Both the position numbers and the translations under genes were made by a program. 64,000 bases of DNA from positions 1 to 64,000 of the forward strand of contig ABHI01000003.1 of the NCBI GenBank assembly GCA_000171875.1, read 5' to 3'. The first letter of the stretch is position 1; each line of letters begins with the position of its first letter. The notes beneath the pieces were generated by a model that was not told the origin of the DNA, did no database searches, and saw only the letters and a list, made by a program, of their open reading frames with translations. This stretch comes from Flavobacteriales bacterium ALC-1. Its GTDB lineage: Bacteria; Bacteroidota; Bacteroidia; Flavobacteriales; Flavobacteriaceae. Below are positions 53,727 through 63,298 of the stretch, one piece after another.

Positions 53727-54653
53727 ATGGAAACATTAAATACAAATAACGATTCAGATACATTTTTAGCCAAATGGCTAGAAGGAGAACTTACAGATAA
53801 TGAATTAAAAAATCTGGTGAGTAAGGATGAATATTCTGCATATTTGAAATTAAGAAAAGGTCTAGATGTTGCAGAAAAATTAGATGCTCCTATTATTAAT
53901 ACGTTTGCGAAAATTCAAGATAGAATAGAGAGTAAGAAGCAAAAAGTAAGATCATTATATACTAATTGGACGATTGGAATTGCAGCTTCCATAGTTGTAC
54001 TATTTGGATTATTTTTAGTCTTAGATAATGACAAAGTTAATATTGAAACTGATTTTGGTGAAAGTAAATCTATTGTACTTTTAGATGGATCTGAAGTTAT
54101 TTTAAATTCTAAATCTCAAATTACTTATGATAAAGATAAATGGAAAGTAGAACGTGCATTACAGCTTGAAGGTGAAGCGTACTTTAAAGTTGCTAAAGGT
54201 GAGACATTTACTGTTAACACTGCTAATGGGGCTGTTACCGTTCTAGGAACACAGTTTAATGTTAATTCTACCAAAGATTTTTTTGAAGTAATATGTTATG
54301 AAGGTAAAGTAAGAGTTAAAACTTTAGCATCAAAACATATGCTTATGCCAAGTGATGCTATTAGAAAAGTAAATGGATATCCATCGCAAACCTCAAAGAG
54401 CTTAGATAAAAAACCAAGCTGGATAAATGGAGAAAGTACATTTAAAAGTGTGCCATTGCGATATGTTATAAAAGCAATGGAAGACCAATACAATATTGTC
54501 TTAGATTCAAAAAGTATTGATGACTCAGATATTTTTACAGGTAGTTTTCCGTACAATAATTTAGATACTGCATTAAAGACCGTCTTTGAGACACTCAACA
54601 TCACCTATAATGAAAAAGAAAACCGTAACATTAAACTGAGATATAAGGAATGA
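53727..54653 (+). CDS. FecR-type anti-sigma factor
   Basis: A 308-residue single-span membrane protein from the ATG at 53727; a longer frame from 53700 would begin within the promoter motif. It has a short cytosolic N-terminus (DSDTFLAKWLEGELTDNEL), a span (about 87-104, WTIGIAASIVVLFGLFLV) and a periplasmic FecR domain with LLDGSEVILNSKSQITY, LEGEAYFKVAKGETFTV and VLGTQFNVNS. A DUF4974 end follows (FKSVPLRYVIKAMEDQYNI). FecR proteins pass the receptor signal to the sigma factor. It overlaps the receptor gene by 4 bases (ATGA). Confidence 0.92.
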   Translation: METLNTNNDSDTFLAKWLEGELTDNELKNLVSKDEYSAYLKLRKGLDVAEKLDAPIINTFAKIQDRIESKKQKVRSLYTNWTIGIAASIVVLFGLFLVLDNDKVNIETDFGESKSIVLLDGSEVILNSKSQITYDKDKWKVERALQLEGEAYFKVAKGETFTVNTANGAVTVLGTQFNVNSTKDFFEVICYEGKVRVKTLASKHMLMPSDAIRKVNGYPSQTSKSLDKKPSWINGESTFKSVPLRYVIKAMEDQYNIVLDSKSIDDSDIFTGSFPYNNLDTALKTVFETLNITYNEKENRNIKLRYKE

Positions 54654-56950
54654 GGTTGATCTATATCTTTGTTTTAATGTTACTCCCTATACTAGCCTTT
54701 TCTCAAGAAGAGGCTTTTTACATTGAGATTAAGGATCAAGCATTGCATGATGCCTTAGAGGAAATAGAAAGTACTTATAGTATACTTTTTTCATATAAAG
54801 ATGACTACGTAAAGGATAAAAGAATAAGCATAGAAGGTAAAAAGAGGACATTAATTGAACTATTAAATGCGCTTAAAAAAAGCACTAAACTTTATTTTAA
54901 TGTGGTTGATGAACGGTATGTTATTGTTAGCCAATCTAATAGTATTGAAACTATAACAGAAGCTTTAGATAAAGTTATAATAAGAGGGTATATAGCAAAA
55001 GGTATTGAAAAAAATAGTGACGGAACTTTTAAGATATACCCTTCGAGATTAGGTATTCTGCCAGGTTTAATAGAGCCAGATGTTTTAGAAAGTATTCAAT
55101 TGTTGCCTGGAGTATTAAGTCCAAACGAGACAGCGTCAAGTTTTTTTGTTAGAGGAGGAGCTTCAGATCAAAACAGATTGATTTGGGATGGTATAAATCT
55201 CTATCATAAAGGTCATCTGTTTGGTATGATGTCACCATTAAACCCTAATGTAACCTCAGAAATTAAATTTATCAATAAAGGGACACATGCTAGGTATGGA
55301 GAACGTTTATCTAGTATTACAGATATAGTTTCAGGGAGAGCAATAAGTAATCAATTGAAGGCAGAAATGGGTTTTAATGGTGTTAATGGAGATGCCATTT
55401 TGGAATTACCACTTATTAAAGACAAACTAAATTTACAAGCCTCTTTAAGGCGTAGCTATACAGATGTACTAGAAACGTTTACATTTAAGCAATTAGCAAA
55501 TAAGGTTTTTGAAAGCACAAAAATTAGTCAGAATAAAAGAGATAATAATGATTTCTCTTTCTTAGATTATAATCTAAAGTTGAATTACAAACCTAACAAT
55601 AAAAACAGCTTTTACGCAAGCTTAATTGCTATTGATAATAAATTAGATTATAGATCTAGAGAGTTGGGAAATAATCGTGATTTTAATGATAAATTACAGA
55701 TTAAAAATGATGGTTACGGATTGGGTTGGAATTTTATCTGGAACAAAAAATTAAATCAAAATACGCAAGCTTTTTTTTCAGATTATAAACTCAATTATAA
55801 TTTTATTACTTCAGAGGATAATGAGCAGGTTTCAAATTTTGAAAAAAGAAATACTATTTTTGATTCAGGTATTTCTACTGAACTAAATTATAATGCCTCA
55901 ACTCGTAATTCTTATACTTTTGGTTATCAATATACACTTAAGGATGTAGCCTATGCTTTTGTAAATACAACAGATTTACGTTTTATCCTTGATACAGAAC
56001 AAAAGATTGTACAATCTCATAGTGTCTATGGAAATCTGGATTACAAAAACTCAAAATTGTTTGATGTTTCATTAGGATTAAGAAGCACTTATTTTCATGA
56101 GCTTGATGCGGTTAGGTTAGAACCAAGACTACTTGTTTTTAAAGAATTGAATTCACGATTTAAACTTCAGGCGAGCGCAGAAATAAAGAACCAGATTATT
56201 AGTGAGATAGATGAAACTGTATTAAGTGATTTATCATTAGAGAATAGAGTTTGGAGATTAGCTAATAATGATGACTTTCCAATACTTAACAGTAAACATA
56301 TTTCTACTGGATTTGTTTATACCAAAAACGATTTTAGTTTTGATACCGATATTTATTATAAAAAGTTAAGGAACATTACCGCTCTTTCGCTTGGATTTTT
56401 AAACCCTGAGAATAGTGGTTTTAACATTGGTAAACAGAATATTTTGGGTGTGGATGTTTTTATGAAAAAACGATTTAATGGTTTTAATTCTTGGGTGAGT
56501 TATTCTTTTAATCGTGCACGTAGTCAGTTTAATAACCTTAACGAAAATAAGTCTTTTAAATCTAAATCTAATGTTACACATGCGGTATCAACGGCTCTGA
56601 GTTATAAGTTAGATGGTTTTCAAGTAGCATTGGGTTGGAAATGGCAAACAGGTAAGCCTTATACTATAGCTGACACTAGTAATGATAATATAGAGTTTAA
56701 TAAAGGTGTTAATACTGGTGAGTTGCCTATATATCACCGATTGGATTTGTCATCGACTTACACTTTTAAAATGTCTAAGCTAAATAATTTGAGAGGTAAG
56801 ATAGGTTTATCGATCAGGAATATTTATAATAGAAAAAACTTAATAAGTAGAGAATATAGAGGTAATAATAGTTTAGATGATCCAATTGAACTCATAGAGC
56901 GTTTTTCTATTGGTATTACACCAAATTTTATGTTTAGATTGTATTGGTAG
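54650..56950 (+). CDS. TonB-dependent receptor with STN signalling domain
   Basis: A 766-residue outer-membrane receptor. After the signal peptide (ending at AFSQE), an STN domain spans about 25-100 (ALHDALEEIESTYSILFSYKD, KRTLIELLNALKKSTKLYFN), which contacts FecR in this receptor class. A plug follows with LESIQLLPGVLSPNETASSF, FVRGGASDQNRLIWDGI and a barrel ending FMFRLYW. The exact substrate is unknown; many such flavobacterial receptors import sugars or peptides rather than iron. It is the last gene of the sigma-anti-sigma-receptor unit, with a terminator at 56965. Confidence 0.9.
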   Translation: MRLIYIFVLMLLPILAFSQEEAFYIEIKDQALHDALEEIESTYSILFSYKDDYVKDKRISIEGKKRTLIELLNALKKSTKLYFNVVDERYVIVSQSNSIETITEALDKVIIRGYIAKGIEKNSDGTFKIYPSRLGILPGLIEPDVLESIQLLPGVLSPNETASSFFVRGGASDQNRLIWDGINLYHKGHLFGMMSPLNPNVTSEIKFINKGTHARYGERLSSITDIVSGRAISNQLKAEMGFNGVNGDAILELPLIKDKLNLQASLRRSYTDVLETFTFKQLANKVFESTKISQNKRDNNDFSFLDYNLKLNYKPNNKNSFYASLIAIDNKLDYRSRELGNNRDFNDKLQIKNDGYGLGWNFIWNKKLNQNTQAFFSDYKLNYNFITSEDNEQVSNFEKRNTIFDSGISTELNYNASTRNSYTFGYQYTLKDVAYAFVNTTDLRFILDTEQKIVQSHSVYGNLDYKNSKLFDVSLGLRSTYFHELDAVRLEPRLLVFKELNSRFKLQASAEIKNQIISEIDETVLSDLSLENRVWRLANNDDFPILNSKHISTGFVYTKNDFSFDTDIYYKKLRNITALSLGFLNPENSGFNIGKQNILGVDVFMKKRFNGFNSWVSYSFNRARSQFNNLNENKSFKSKSNVTHAVSTALSYKLDGFQVALGWKWQTGKPYTIADTSNDNIEFNKGVNTGELPIYHRLDLSSTYTFKMSKLNNLRGKIGLSIRNIYNRKNLISREYRGNNSLDDPIELIERFSIGITPNFMFRLYW

Positions 56951-56964
56951 AATCATTAATTAAA

Positions 56965-57008
56965 ATAGCCCTCGAAAGTTTAGAACAATCGAAGGCTATA
57001 TTTTTTTT
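56965..57008. terminator. Terminator between the STN receptor and DUF2141 genes
   Basis: Stem ATAGCC-c-TCGA with TCGA-a-GGCTAT, loop of 13, followed on the plus strand by eight T residues; A residues precede it, so it could also serve the minus-strand DUF2141 transcript. Confidence 0.7.
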
Positions 57009-57023
57009 GATTGATGTGTGTTT

Positions 57024-57446
57024 TTAGAATCGTATATTTAATTCTAAATCCTTGTCTTCTACTTTAAATTTTGCATCGTCATATTGTGGTGGTCCCATAA
57101 GCATAACATTGTTGGACATTCCAAACGATTCTTTTGGCATACCGTTTTCCTGAAAATCCATACGCTTATTGTCGTTTTCGTCGTGCATTGCTAAGATAGC
57201 ATAATCGCCAGGCAATACATCTTTGAAAGTAATTGTTACTTTCCCATCTTTTATTTCAGTTTCAACATCCTGAATACCTTTCCCTTTCATAAATGTTTCT
57301 GAAGTATGTAATGACATCAATACTTTTCCAGTATCGTTATTTACATTATCTATAGTTACTGTAATGGTAATACCTTTGTTTTCTTCTTGAGAGAAGCTAA
57401 ATACTGAAGTAAAAACTAGAGCGATTGTTAAAATTAAATTTTTCAT
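57024..57446 (-). CDS. DUF2141 family exported protein
   Basis: A protein of 140 residues with signal peptide (about 1-19, ending FSFSQE) and the DUF2141 body: VTIDNVNNDTGKVLMSLHTSE, GKVTITFKDVLPGDYAILAMHDENDN and KRMDFQENGMPKESFGMSN. The family forms a beta-sandwich of unknown function in the envelope. It stands alone, convergent with the TonB receptor and 150 bases downstream of the SDR gene on the same strand. Confidence 0.88.
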   Translation of the reverse strand: MKNLILTIALVFTSVFSFSQEENKGITITVTIDNVNNDTGKVLMSLHTSETFMKGKGIQDVETEIKDGKVTITFKDVLPGDYAILAMHDENDNKRMDFQENGMPKESFGMSNNVMLMGPPQYDDAKFKVEDKDLELNIRF

Positions 57447-57558
57447 GATGATTGTGTTTTAATTATTTGTTTTTGTTTAATGATTCAAATATCTAACAAA
57501 CCTTAAGTAAAAAATAAATGTAATTACCGAATTGTAGTTTTAATAGGATGAGTTGTAT

Positions 57559-57590
57559 AAAGGCATTAAGGATTAGCTATTAATGCCTTT
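57559..57590 (-). terminator. Terminator downstream of the SDR gene
   Basis: AAAGGCATTAA/TTAATGCCTTT (57559-57569 and 57580-57590), 11-bp perfect arms with a 10-base loop. It sits 7 bases after the SDR stop codon. The T-run is mainly in the arm, so strength is uncertain. Confidence 0.6.
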
Positions 57591-57596
57591 TTAATA

Positions 57597-58343
57597 TTAA
57601 TTACGTCCAGCCATGACACCACCATCGGTATCCCAAATAGCTCCAGTTACCCAAGCTGCTTTATCTGATAAAAGAAATGTAATACTTTCTGCAATATCCT
57701 CTGGTTTGCCATTGCGACCTATTGGATGGAATGCATCAAAACTATCTAAAGCTTTTTCCGCTTCTTCTTTTCCTCCAAATACACCATGATACACGGGTGT
57801 ATTCACTACCGCAGGTGAAACAGCATTAACTCTAATATTGTAATCAGCTAATTCCATTGCCAAGTGTTGAGTTAATGAATGTAATCCTGCTTTTTGCATA
57901 GAATATGCTGAAGATGGAGTCGCTTTAACTGCTTGTTTTGCCCACATAGATCCTACATTGACTATTGCTCCACCTTTGGTTGCTTTCATTTTCTTTGCTG
58001 CAGATTGTGTTGTAAAAAAGAAACCTCTATTTAAATCTAAATAAGAATCATAATCAGATTTTGTGTGCTCTAAGAATGATTTAGGTCCAAAAATTCCAGA
58101 AGCATTTACTAAATAGTCCAAATTATCTAATTTTTCAATTTCCGAATTAAGTTTTTCAACATCATCACTATTTGTAATGTCAATTTTATGTTTTACTATA
58201 TTGGCATCATCTTCTATTTTGTCAATATTTCTACCAACAATATGCACAATTGCACCTTCGTTTAATAATTGTTTTACGGTTGCATAACCGATTCCGCTTG
58301 TTCCACCTAATACTAAGGCAGTTTTGTTTTCAAATTGTTTCAT
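57597..58343 (-). CDS. SDR family NAD(P)-dependent oxidoreductase
   Basis: A 248-residue classical short-chain dehydrogenase: coenzyme motif [21 protein letters not shown] (NNAG-like), catalytic serine in [10 protein letters not shown] and YSMQK (Tyr-x3-Lys), and a substrate region with [14 protein letters not shown]. The substrate is unknown. A palindrome lies 27 bases before its start, and the neighbouring TetR gene carries a similar one, so the TetR protein likely controls it. Confidence 0.92.
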   Translation of the reverse strand: MKQFENKTALVLGGTSGIGYATVKQLLNEGAIVHIVGRNIDKIEDDANIVKHKIDITNSDDVEKLNSEIEKLDNLDYLVNASGIFGPKSFLEHTKSDYDSYLDLNRGFFFTTQSAAKKMKATKGGAIVNVGSMWAKQAVKATPSSAYSMQKAGLHSLTQHLAMELADYNIRVNAVSPAVVNTPVYHGVFGGKEEAEKALDSFDAFHPIGRNGKPEDIAESITFLLSDKAAWVTGAIWDTDGGVMAGRN

Positions 58344-58369
58344 TTTTTATTGTTTTAAAGATTAATTAC

Positions 58370-58387
58370 AGACAGACAAGTCTGTCT
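58370..58387. promoter_or_regulatory. Palindromic operator 1, before the SDR gene
   Basis: AGACAGAC-AA-GTCTGTCT, a perfect 8-bp inverted repeat, 27-44 bases before the SDR start codon. Its reverse complement agrees with site 2 (58997-59014) at 16 of 18 positions. Confidence 0.7.
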
Positions 58388-58405
58388 TTTTATTTTTAAA
58401 TTTTT

Positions 58406-58966
58406 TTATATTATTGTGTTACATATAGACTTAGCTGAATTTATTGGCCAAACATTACTTTGCATATTACTTTCAGCTATAGCTCCTTCATATAAAACAT
58501 ATATTTTTCTAGCTATATCAAAACTTTCATTTTTAGAATACCCATCTAAATTTTCTATAACAAGTACACTCATATAGTTAATTAAATTATCCTTTTGGGA
58601 TAATATCTCTAATCTTATCTTATCATTATGTTTCGTGATTTCAGAAATTGTATTAATACACCAACAACCATTGAATTTTTTCTGATTAAAAAAAATATCT
58701 AAATAATCAAATAAAGCTAAGATTTGATTTTTACCAGCTTCTTTAGATGCTATAAATTTTTTTAAGTCTTTAAAAAAATTAGAATTCTTATATTTTAAAT
58801 AGGCAATACAAAGATCTTCTTTAGATTTAAAATGATTATATAGAGTTGCTTTAGCAATACCAGCTTCTTTAATGATTTCATTTATGCCTGTTGAATTATA
58901 GCCATTGGTGTAAAATAAATCTGAGGCAGTTTTAATAATATGTTCCTTTACTAAAGCATGTTTCAT
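58406..58966 (-). CDS. TetR/AcrR family transcriptional repressor
   Basis: A 186-residue TetR protein (ATG at 58966; the frame to 58981 adds a short tail). The HTH segment is TNGYNSTGINEIIKEAGIAKATLYNHFKSKEDL, cited as GINEIIKEAGIAKATLYNHF. The C-terminal ligand domain is of the TetR_C type with CWCINTISEI. It lies 62 bases upstream of the SDR gene, with a palindrome in that gap and another before its own start: the layout of a self-regulated repressor of the SDR. Confidence 0.9.
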   Translation of the reverse strand: MKHALVKEHIIKTASDLFYTNGYNSTGINEIIKEAGIAKATLYNHFKSKEDLCIAYLKYKNSNFFKDLKKFIASKEAGKNQILALFDYLDIFFNQKKFNGCWCINTISEITKHNDKIRLEILSQKDNLINYMSVLVIENLDGYSKNESFDIARKIYVLYEGAIAESNMQSNVWPINSAKSICNTII

Positions 58967-58996
58967 AATGCAAATATACAAATAAATTTTAAAAAC

Positions 58997-59014
58997 AGAC
59001 AGACTTGTCTATTT
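58997..59014. promoter_or_regulatory. Operator 2, upstream of the TetR gene
   Basis: AGACAGACTTGTCTATTT, 31-48 bases before the tetR ATG, has one complete arm and one arm changed by two bases; it matches the reverse complement of site 1 at 16 of 18 positions. It overlaps the last bases of the DUF58 gene. Confidence 0.65.
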
Positions 59015-60344
59015 ATAGCAAACCTCTAGCTTTAATCTCTAAATACTTATTGATAGTATTAATAGTTAAATTTTCTGGTGCAGTTAATATGGATTGAATA
59101 CCATGTTTTTGGAGTTCCTTAACCATTAAACGTTTTTCAAAGGCAAATTTTTCTGCAATAGTTTTGTGATATATAGATTGTAAATCCTCTGCGTTTTCCT
59201 TTATAATAGTACCTAATTCTGTGTTTTCAAAAAGGACAACAACGAGCATGTGCTTTTTTGAAATAGCCTGTAGATATGGCATTTGTCTTTTTAAAGCACT
59301 TAAATGTTCAAAATTAGTATATAGTAGTAATAGACTGCGATGTGTTACTTTTCGTTTTAATTGTGCGTATAAAAGTCCAAAATCACTATCATTAAATTGA
59401 GTATCTATATTATAAAGTCCTTCTAGTATTCGGTTAAGGTAAGTGAGTTTGTGTATGGCTGGTAAAAAGGTTTCTATTTTTTTTGAAAACGATAGCATAC
59501 CAACTTTATCATGCTTCTTTAGTGCTACATTACTGAATGCTAATGTAGAGTTAATAGCATAATCTAAAAGTTTTAAGCCATCAAAAGGCATTTTCATTAC
59601 GCGACCAGTATCAATAATAGAGTAGATGGGTTGAGATTTTTCATCTTGGTATTGGTTCACCATTAATTCAGCACGTTTGGCCGTAGCTTTCCAATTTACA
59701 GTTCTAAAGTCATCACCAATAACATATTCTTTAATTTGTTCAAATTCTGAAGTGTTACCTATACGTCTTATTTTTTTTAATCCAATTTGTGTTAAGGAGT
59801 TACTTATAGCTAAGAAATCATATTTCTGCATCTGAATAATGGATGGATACACCATTACCATTTGTTCATTTTGAAAGCGATATTTACGTTTTATAATTTT
59901 AAGCAAAGAAGACGTAAAGACATTGAGATGTCCAAAGTAATATTCCCCACGATCTACAGGTCTTACCATATACTCAAAATTGTGAGTTTCAAGTGGATTT
60001 AAACTGACTTGGTATGAAAAATCACGTTTTTGAAACTGAACAGGTAATTCGTCTATAACATCTATATGTGTTTTAAAACCATATGCATTAGTGATTGTTA
60101 CTGGTACTGGATTATTGTCACTATTAGAAAATTTGTCAGGAAGTAATCGCCTTGCATTTATTGCATTTTTAGTACCATAAAGCATTAATAAATCAATAAA
60201 TAATAGTACTGTGATAATAGTTGTAATTATCCAAGCAATAGAATATAAAGAAGAAAACCAATATGACAGTATAAAGCACACTGAAGCTGCGGCTAAATAA
60301 ATATATAGCTGTTTGTCTACGTATAATGATTTGATAAACTTCAT
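59013..60344 (-). CDS. DUF58 family protein
   Basis: A 443-residue membrane-anchored protein with two hydrophobic segments (about 15-55) and the DUF58 pattern GDDFRTVNWKATAKRAELMV and QDEKSQPIYSIIDTGRVM, a vWA-like domain with SMLSFSKKIETFLP (cited as GMLSFSKKIETFLP). DUF58 proteins pair with MoxR ATPases in a chaperone-like system. It follows the moxR gene by 22 bases. The MIDAS-type residues (DTGRVM) are degenerate relative to DxSxS. Confidence 0.88.
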   Translation of the reverse strand: MKFIKSLYVDKQLYIYLAAASVCFILSYWFSSLYSIAWIITTIITVLLFIDLLMLYGTKNAINARRLLPDKFSNSDNNPVPVTITNAYGFKTHIDVIDELPVQFQKRDFSYQVSLNPLETHNFEYMVRPVDRGEYYFGHLNVFTSSLLKIIKRKYRFQNEQMVMVYPSIIQMQKYDFLAISNSLTQIGLKKIRRIGNTSEFEQIKEYVIGDDFRTVNWKATAKRAELMVNQYQDEKSQPIYSIIDTGRVMKMPFDGLKLLDYAINSTLAFSNVALKKHDKVGMLSFSKKIETFLPAIHKLTYLNRILEGLYNIDTQFNDSDFGLLYAQLKRKVTHRSLLLLYTNFEHLSALKRQMPYLQAISKKHMLVVVLFENTELGTIIKENAEDLQSIYHKTIAEKFAFEKRLMVKELQKHGIQSILTAPENLTINTINKYLEIKARGLL

Positions 60345-60366
60345 CTATTTTTTGCCTATTAAAACT

Positions 60367-61362
60367 TTATCTAGGAACTTCTACGGATTGAACAATCATT
60401 TCGATAACATTTTCTGTAGTCATGCCTTCCATTTCACGTTCTGGAGTTAAAATCACACGATGATTAAGTACCGGATTTAAAGCTCTTTTTACATCTTCAG
60501 GAATCACAAAATCACGACCATATATAGCGGCAAATGCTTTTGATGTATTTAATATTGCTATTGAAGCCCTAGGTGAGCCTCCAAGATATAAATGTGGATG
60601 ATTACGCGTCTTTGAAACTATCTCAGCTATATACTTAATAATTTTCTCTTCAACTAAAATAGATTGTGTTTTGTTTTTGTAATCCTCTAATGACTTTGTG
60701 TCTAGAATTTCGTTTATTGAGGTTTGAGGTGCTTCACCTTTGCGCTCGTGGTGTGATGCAATAATTTTAACTTCGTCTTCTAATGACGGATAATCTACTT
60801 TAATTTTAAAAATAAAACGATCTAATTGTGCTTCTGGTAATGCATAAGTACCTTCTTGTTCAATTGGGTTTTGAGTAGCTAAAACCATAAAAGGGTTCTC
60901 AAATTTATAAGTACTACCATCAATAGTCGCCTGCCTTTCTTCCATGGTTTCAAAAAGCGCAGCTTGAGTCTTAGCAGGAGCTCTATTAATCTCATCAATT
61001 AAAACAATATTAGAGAAAATTGGTCCCTTTTTAAATTCAAACTCTGACGTTTTCATGTTTAAAACCGAAGTTCCTAAAACATCACTAGGCATTAAATCTG
61101 GTGTAAATTGAATTCGACTAAAATCTGTTTTAAGCACTTTAGCAAATAACTTTGCTGTGACGGTTTTTGCAATTCCTGGTACACCTTCAATGAGTACATG
61201 ACCATCAGCAAGTAATGCAACAATAAGGAGTTCTACAAAATTATCTTGGCCAATAATTACCTTGCTAAGCTCTTTTTTTATGCTATCTACGGCATTTTTT
61301 AAGCCATCTAACTGTATTCTGTTATCAAAATTTAAGTCGTCGTTTACTGCTTCGTTTTCCAT
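60367..61362 (-). CDS. MoxR family AAA+ ATPase
   Basis: A 331-residue AAA+ ATPase with Walker A GVPGIAKTV, Walker B VLIDEINRAPAKTQAALFE with sensor residues, METMEERQATI (cited from TMEERQATID) and the sensor-2 region GGSPRASIAIL. These are MoxR signatures. MoxR proteins mature or activate partner complexes with vWA proteins; DUF58 is immediately downstream. Overlaps the DUF4350 gene by 19 bases. Confidence 0.93.
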   Translation of the reverse strand: MENEAVNDDLNFDNRIQLDGLKNAVDSIKKELSKVIIGQDNFVELLIVALLADGHVLIEGVPGIAKTVTAKLFAKVLKTDFSRIQFTPDLMPSDVLGTSVLNMKTSEFEFKKGPIFSNIVLIDEINRAPAKTQAALFETMEERQATIDGSTYKFENPFMVLATQNPIEQEGTYALPEAQLDRFIFKIKVDYPSLEDEVKIIASHHERKGEAPQTSINEILDTKSLEDYKNKTQSILVEEKIIKYIAEIVSKTRNHPHLYLGGSPRASIAILNTSKAFAAIYGRDFVIPEDVKRALNPVLNHRVILTPEREMEGMTTENVIEMIVQSVEVPR

Positions 61363-62567
61363 TGGTTATGGGATTTAAAATTTTCTATTAAGGTATTTAA
61401 CCGTTCTAGTTCTATGTTATTTATCTGTTTTTTGTTATTGAGACTTTCTATAAATTCAAATAGTCTTTTAGTATCCTCTATATTGTTATTACTTCTTGCT
61501 GCTAAATTTTTAATAAAACTTTCATTTACCTCAGAAGTGCTCATGTACATAGTATTTCTAATATATTCTAAAAAGTGCTGTATTTTATGGTTGGCAATAT
61601 CCTTATGTTTTCCATTTTCATAATACATATTTGCTATAGTTCTTGTGAAATCTACAGTTTGGTTCTTTAGTGGTTTTACAATTGGTATAGCACGTTGCTT
61701 ACGTTTGCCTTCAAATATAATATAGATTAAAACGGCTATGAGTACTATGTAATATGCCCATTTAAGCGATTGATTATTCAAGAAAAGATACATGGGTGAT
61801 GTGTAATACTTCTTTCCATTTTTGTAATATGTATCTAGATAAATGGGTTGGTTTGTATCTAAATAAGACATCAGACCAGCAGTATAATTTTGATTTGGTG
61901 AATTAAGAATAAAATAGTTGGTAAATGCTTGAGGAAAAGTGTTTAAGATGATTTCTCCGTCACCAAACGGTTTTCTTATAATATTAACTAAAGAATCCTT
62001 TAAAGTTTCATTTTCGCCTCTATATTTATCTATAAAGCCAACAATACTTGTCTGTAAAGTATCAATTTCATTAAAATGAAAAAATGTGGTTGGCCTATCA
62101 AATTTATAGGATGTGGTATTATCTAAACGCGGGTTAACAAGTTGTACTTGAAATTCGTTATTAAAATTTGCAATTATGTTTACCGATTGCGTATTAAGAT
62201 TTAAGGTGTCTAAAAGTTTTGGTTCAAAATCAACAGCAGAAACCATTAGCGTATTCCCTTCATCAACCCAATCTAGTATACTATTGAGTTCTTGTTCTCC
62301 AAAATTAATACCTCCATTAAAAAAGACATAGGTGCCTTTAATGTCATTATCTTTTAAATACTCAAAAGGTGGTCTGTCAATTAGTTTTACATCATTAGAT
62401 ACACGTTGTAATTGCTCATTAAAAACATAAGAGCCAAAAGGAATTTTATGATGTATTGCATACGAAGGAAACCAATTAAGTTTCTTCGGTTTGTTCATCT
62501 CTAAAGCTACTATTGCCAAAATGGTCAATAGTATAAGTGTTATATATATTTTTCCTTTTTTACTCAA
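61344..62567 (-). CDS. DUF4350 family membrane protein
   Basis: A 407-residue protein with one N-terminal anchor (about 6-23), a soluble region typical of DUF4350 (FFNGGINFGEQELNSILDWVDEGN, cited as NSILDWVDEGNTLMV), and a second span (about 275-292, WAYYIVLIAVLIYIIFEG). The cytosolic C-terminus is helical (about 300-407). It overlaps the DUF4129 gene by 4 bases. Functions as part of the MoxR-linked gene set; biochemistry unknown. Confidence 0.82.
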   Translation of the reverse strand: MSKKGKIYITLILLTILAIVALEMNKPKKLNWFPSYAIHHKIPFGSYVFNEQLQRVSNDVKLIDRPPFEYLKDNDIKGTYVFFNGGINFGEQELNSILDWVDEGNTLMVSAVDFEPKLLDTLNLNTQSVNIIANFNNEFQVQLVNPRLDNTTSYKFDRPTTFFHFNEIDTLQTSIVGFIDKYRGENETLKDSLVNIIRKPFGDGEIILNTFPQAFTNYFILNSPNQNYTAGLMSYLDTNQPIYLDTYYKNGKKYYTSPMYLFLNNQSLKWAYYIVLIAVLIYIIFEGKRKQRAIPIVKPLKNQTVDFTRTIANMYYENGKHKDIANHKIQHFLEYIRNTMYMSTSEVNESFIKNLAARSNNNIEDTKRLFEFIESLNNKKQINNIELERLNTLIENFKSHNQWKTKQ

Positions 62568-63298
62568 CGGTTTATAATTGATTTATTCAAATTTTCAAAA
62601 GGCTGTTTTAGAGCTTCAAATTTTAAGGCATCAACACCAAACTCACCATACCATACATAGTCATAAATACGTGTTATATTTTTAAAACTATCTTTTAAGT
62701 TTGTTTTGTCTATTTCTTTAATATAATCTTCATTAGTCTTTTGCGGCTGCCAAGAGATTGTTTCGTTTTCTGTTAAATGCTTTAAGGACAACAAATAGTA
62801 ATAACGAATAGCCAATCTGTAATTTTTTTGTTTAATAGCTTCTTTTATTAAAGCTGGGATATCTTCATGCTTTATAATCTGTTCTTCTTCAGTTATAGAT
62901 ACACTTCCTTGTTCTTTGGCTTTCATGATAAGCCTATTAGAATTGACTTTAAGAAAAAACCGAATAAGTAGAAAGATTAAAACACCAAGTAGAATATAAG
63001 GTAATATTCTAAAAATAAAATACAGAAATCCAGTTGCAGTACCAACACCAAAAATAGATTCCCAAAATTTTCTCAAGATGTTTCTAAGCCAACGTATAGC
63101 TTTATCTATAATAGATTCTTCAGCTTCAACTTCGATATAGTTAAAGTCGTCATCAGCTTTGTAAGCCTCTAAGTCTTTTTCTGAAATGTCCTGTTTTTCA
63201 ATTACAGTATCATCTAATATTACAGGTTGCTCGTTTTGTTGCGCAAAAGTCAATTGCCCAATACAAAAACAAAAAAGTAATAACCTGTATATATACAT
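62564..63298 (-). CDS. DUF4129 family membrane protein
   Basis: A protein of 244 residues with signal peptide (about 1-19), an acidic periplasmic part, a membrane span (about 95-127) and a C-terminal domain with RLAIRYYYLLSLKHL, ISWQPQKTNEDYI and YDYVWYGEFGVDAL, which marks DUF4129 (transglutaminase-linked family). It is part of the moxR operon; the partner upstream gene follows one base away. Confidence 0.82.
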   Translation of the reverse strand: MYIYRLLLFCFCIGQLTFAQQNEQPVILDDTVIEKQDISEKDLEAYKADDDFNYIEVEAEESIIDKAIRWLRNILRKFWESIFGVGTATGFLYFIFRILPYILLGVLIFLLIRFFLKVNSNRLIMKAKEQGSVSITEEEQIIKHEDIPALIKEAIKQKNYRLAIRYYYLLSLKHLTENETISWQPQKTNEDYIKEIDKTNLKDSFKNITRIYDYVWYGEFGVDALKFEALKQPFENLNKSIINR

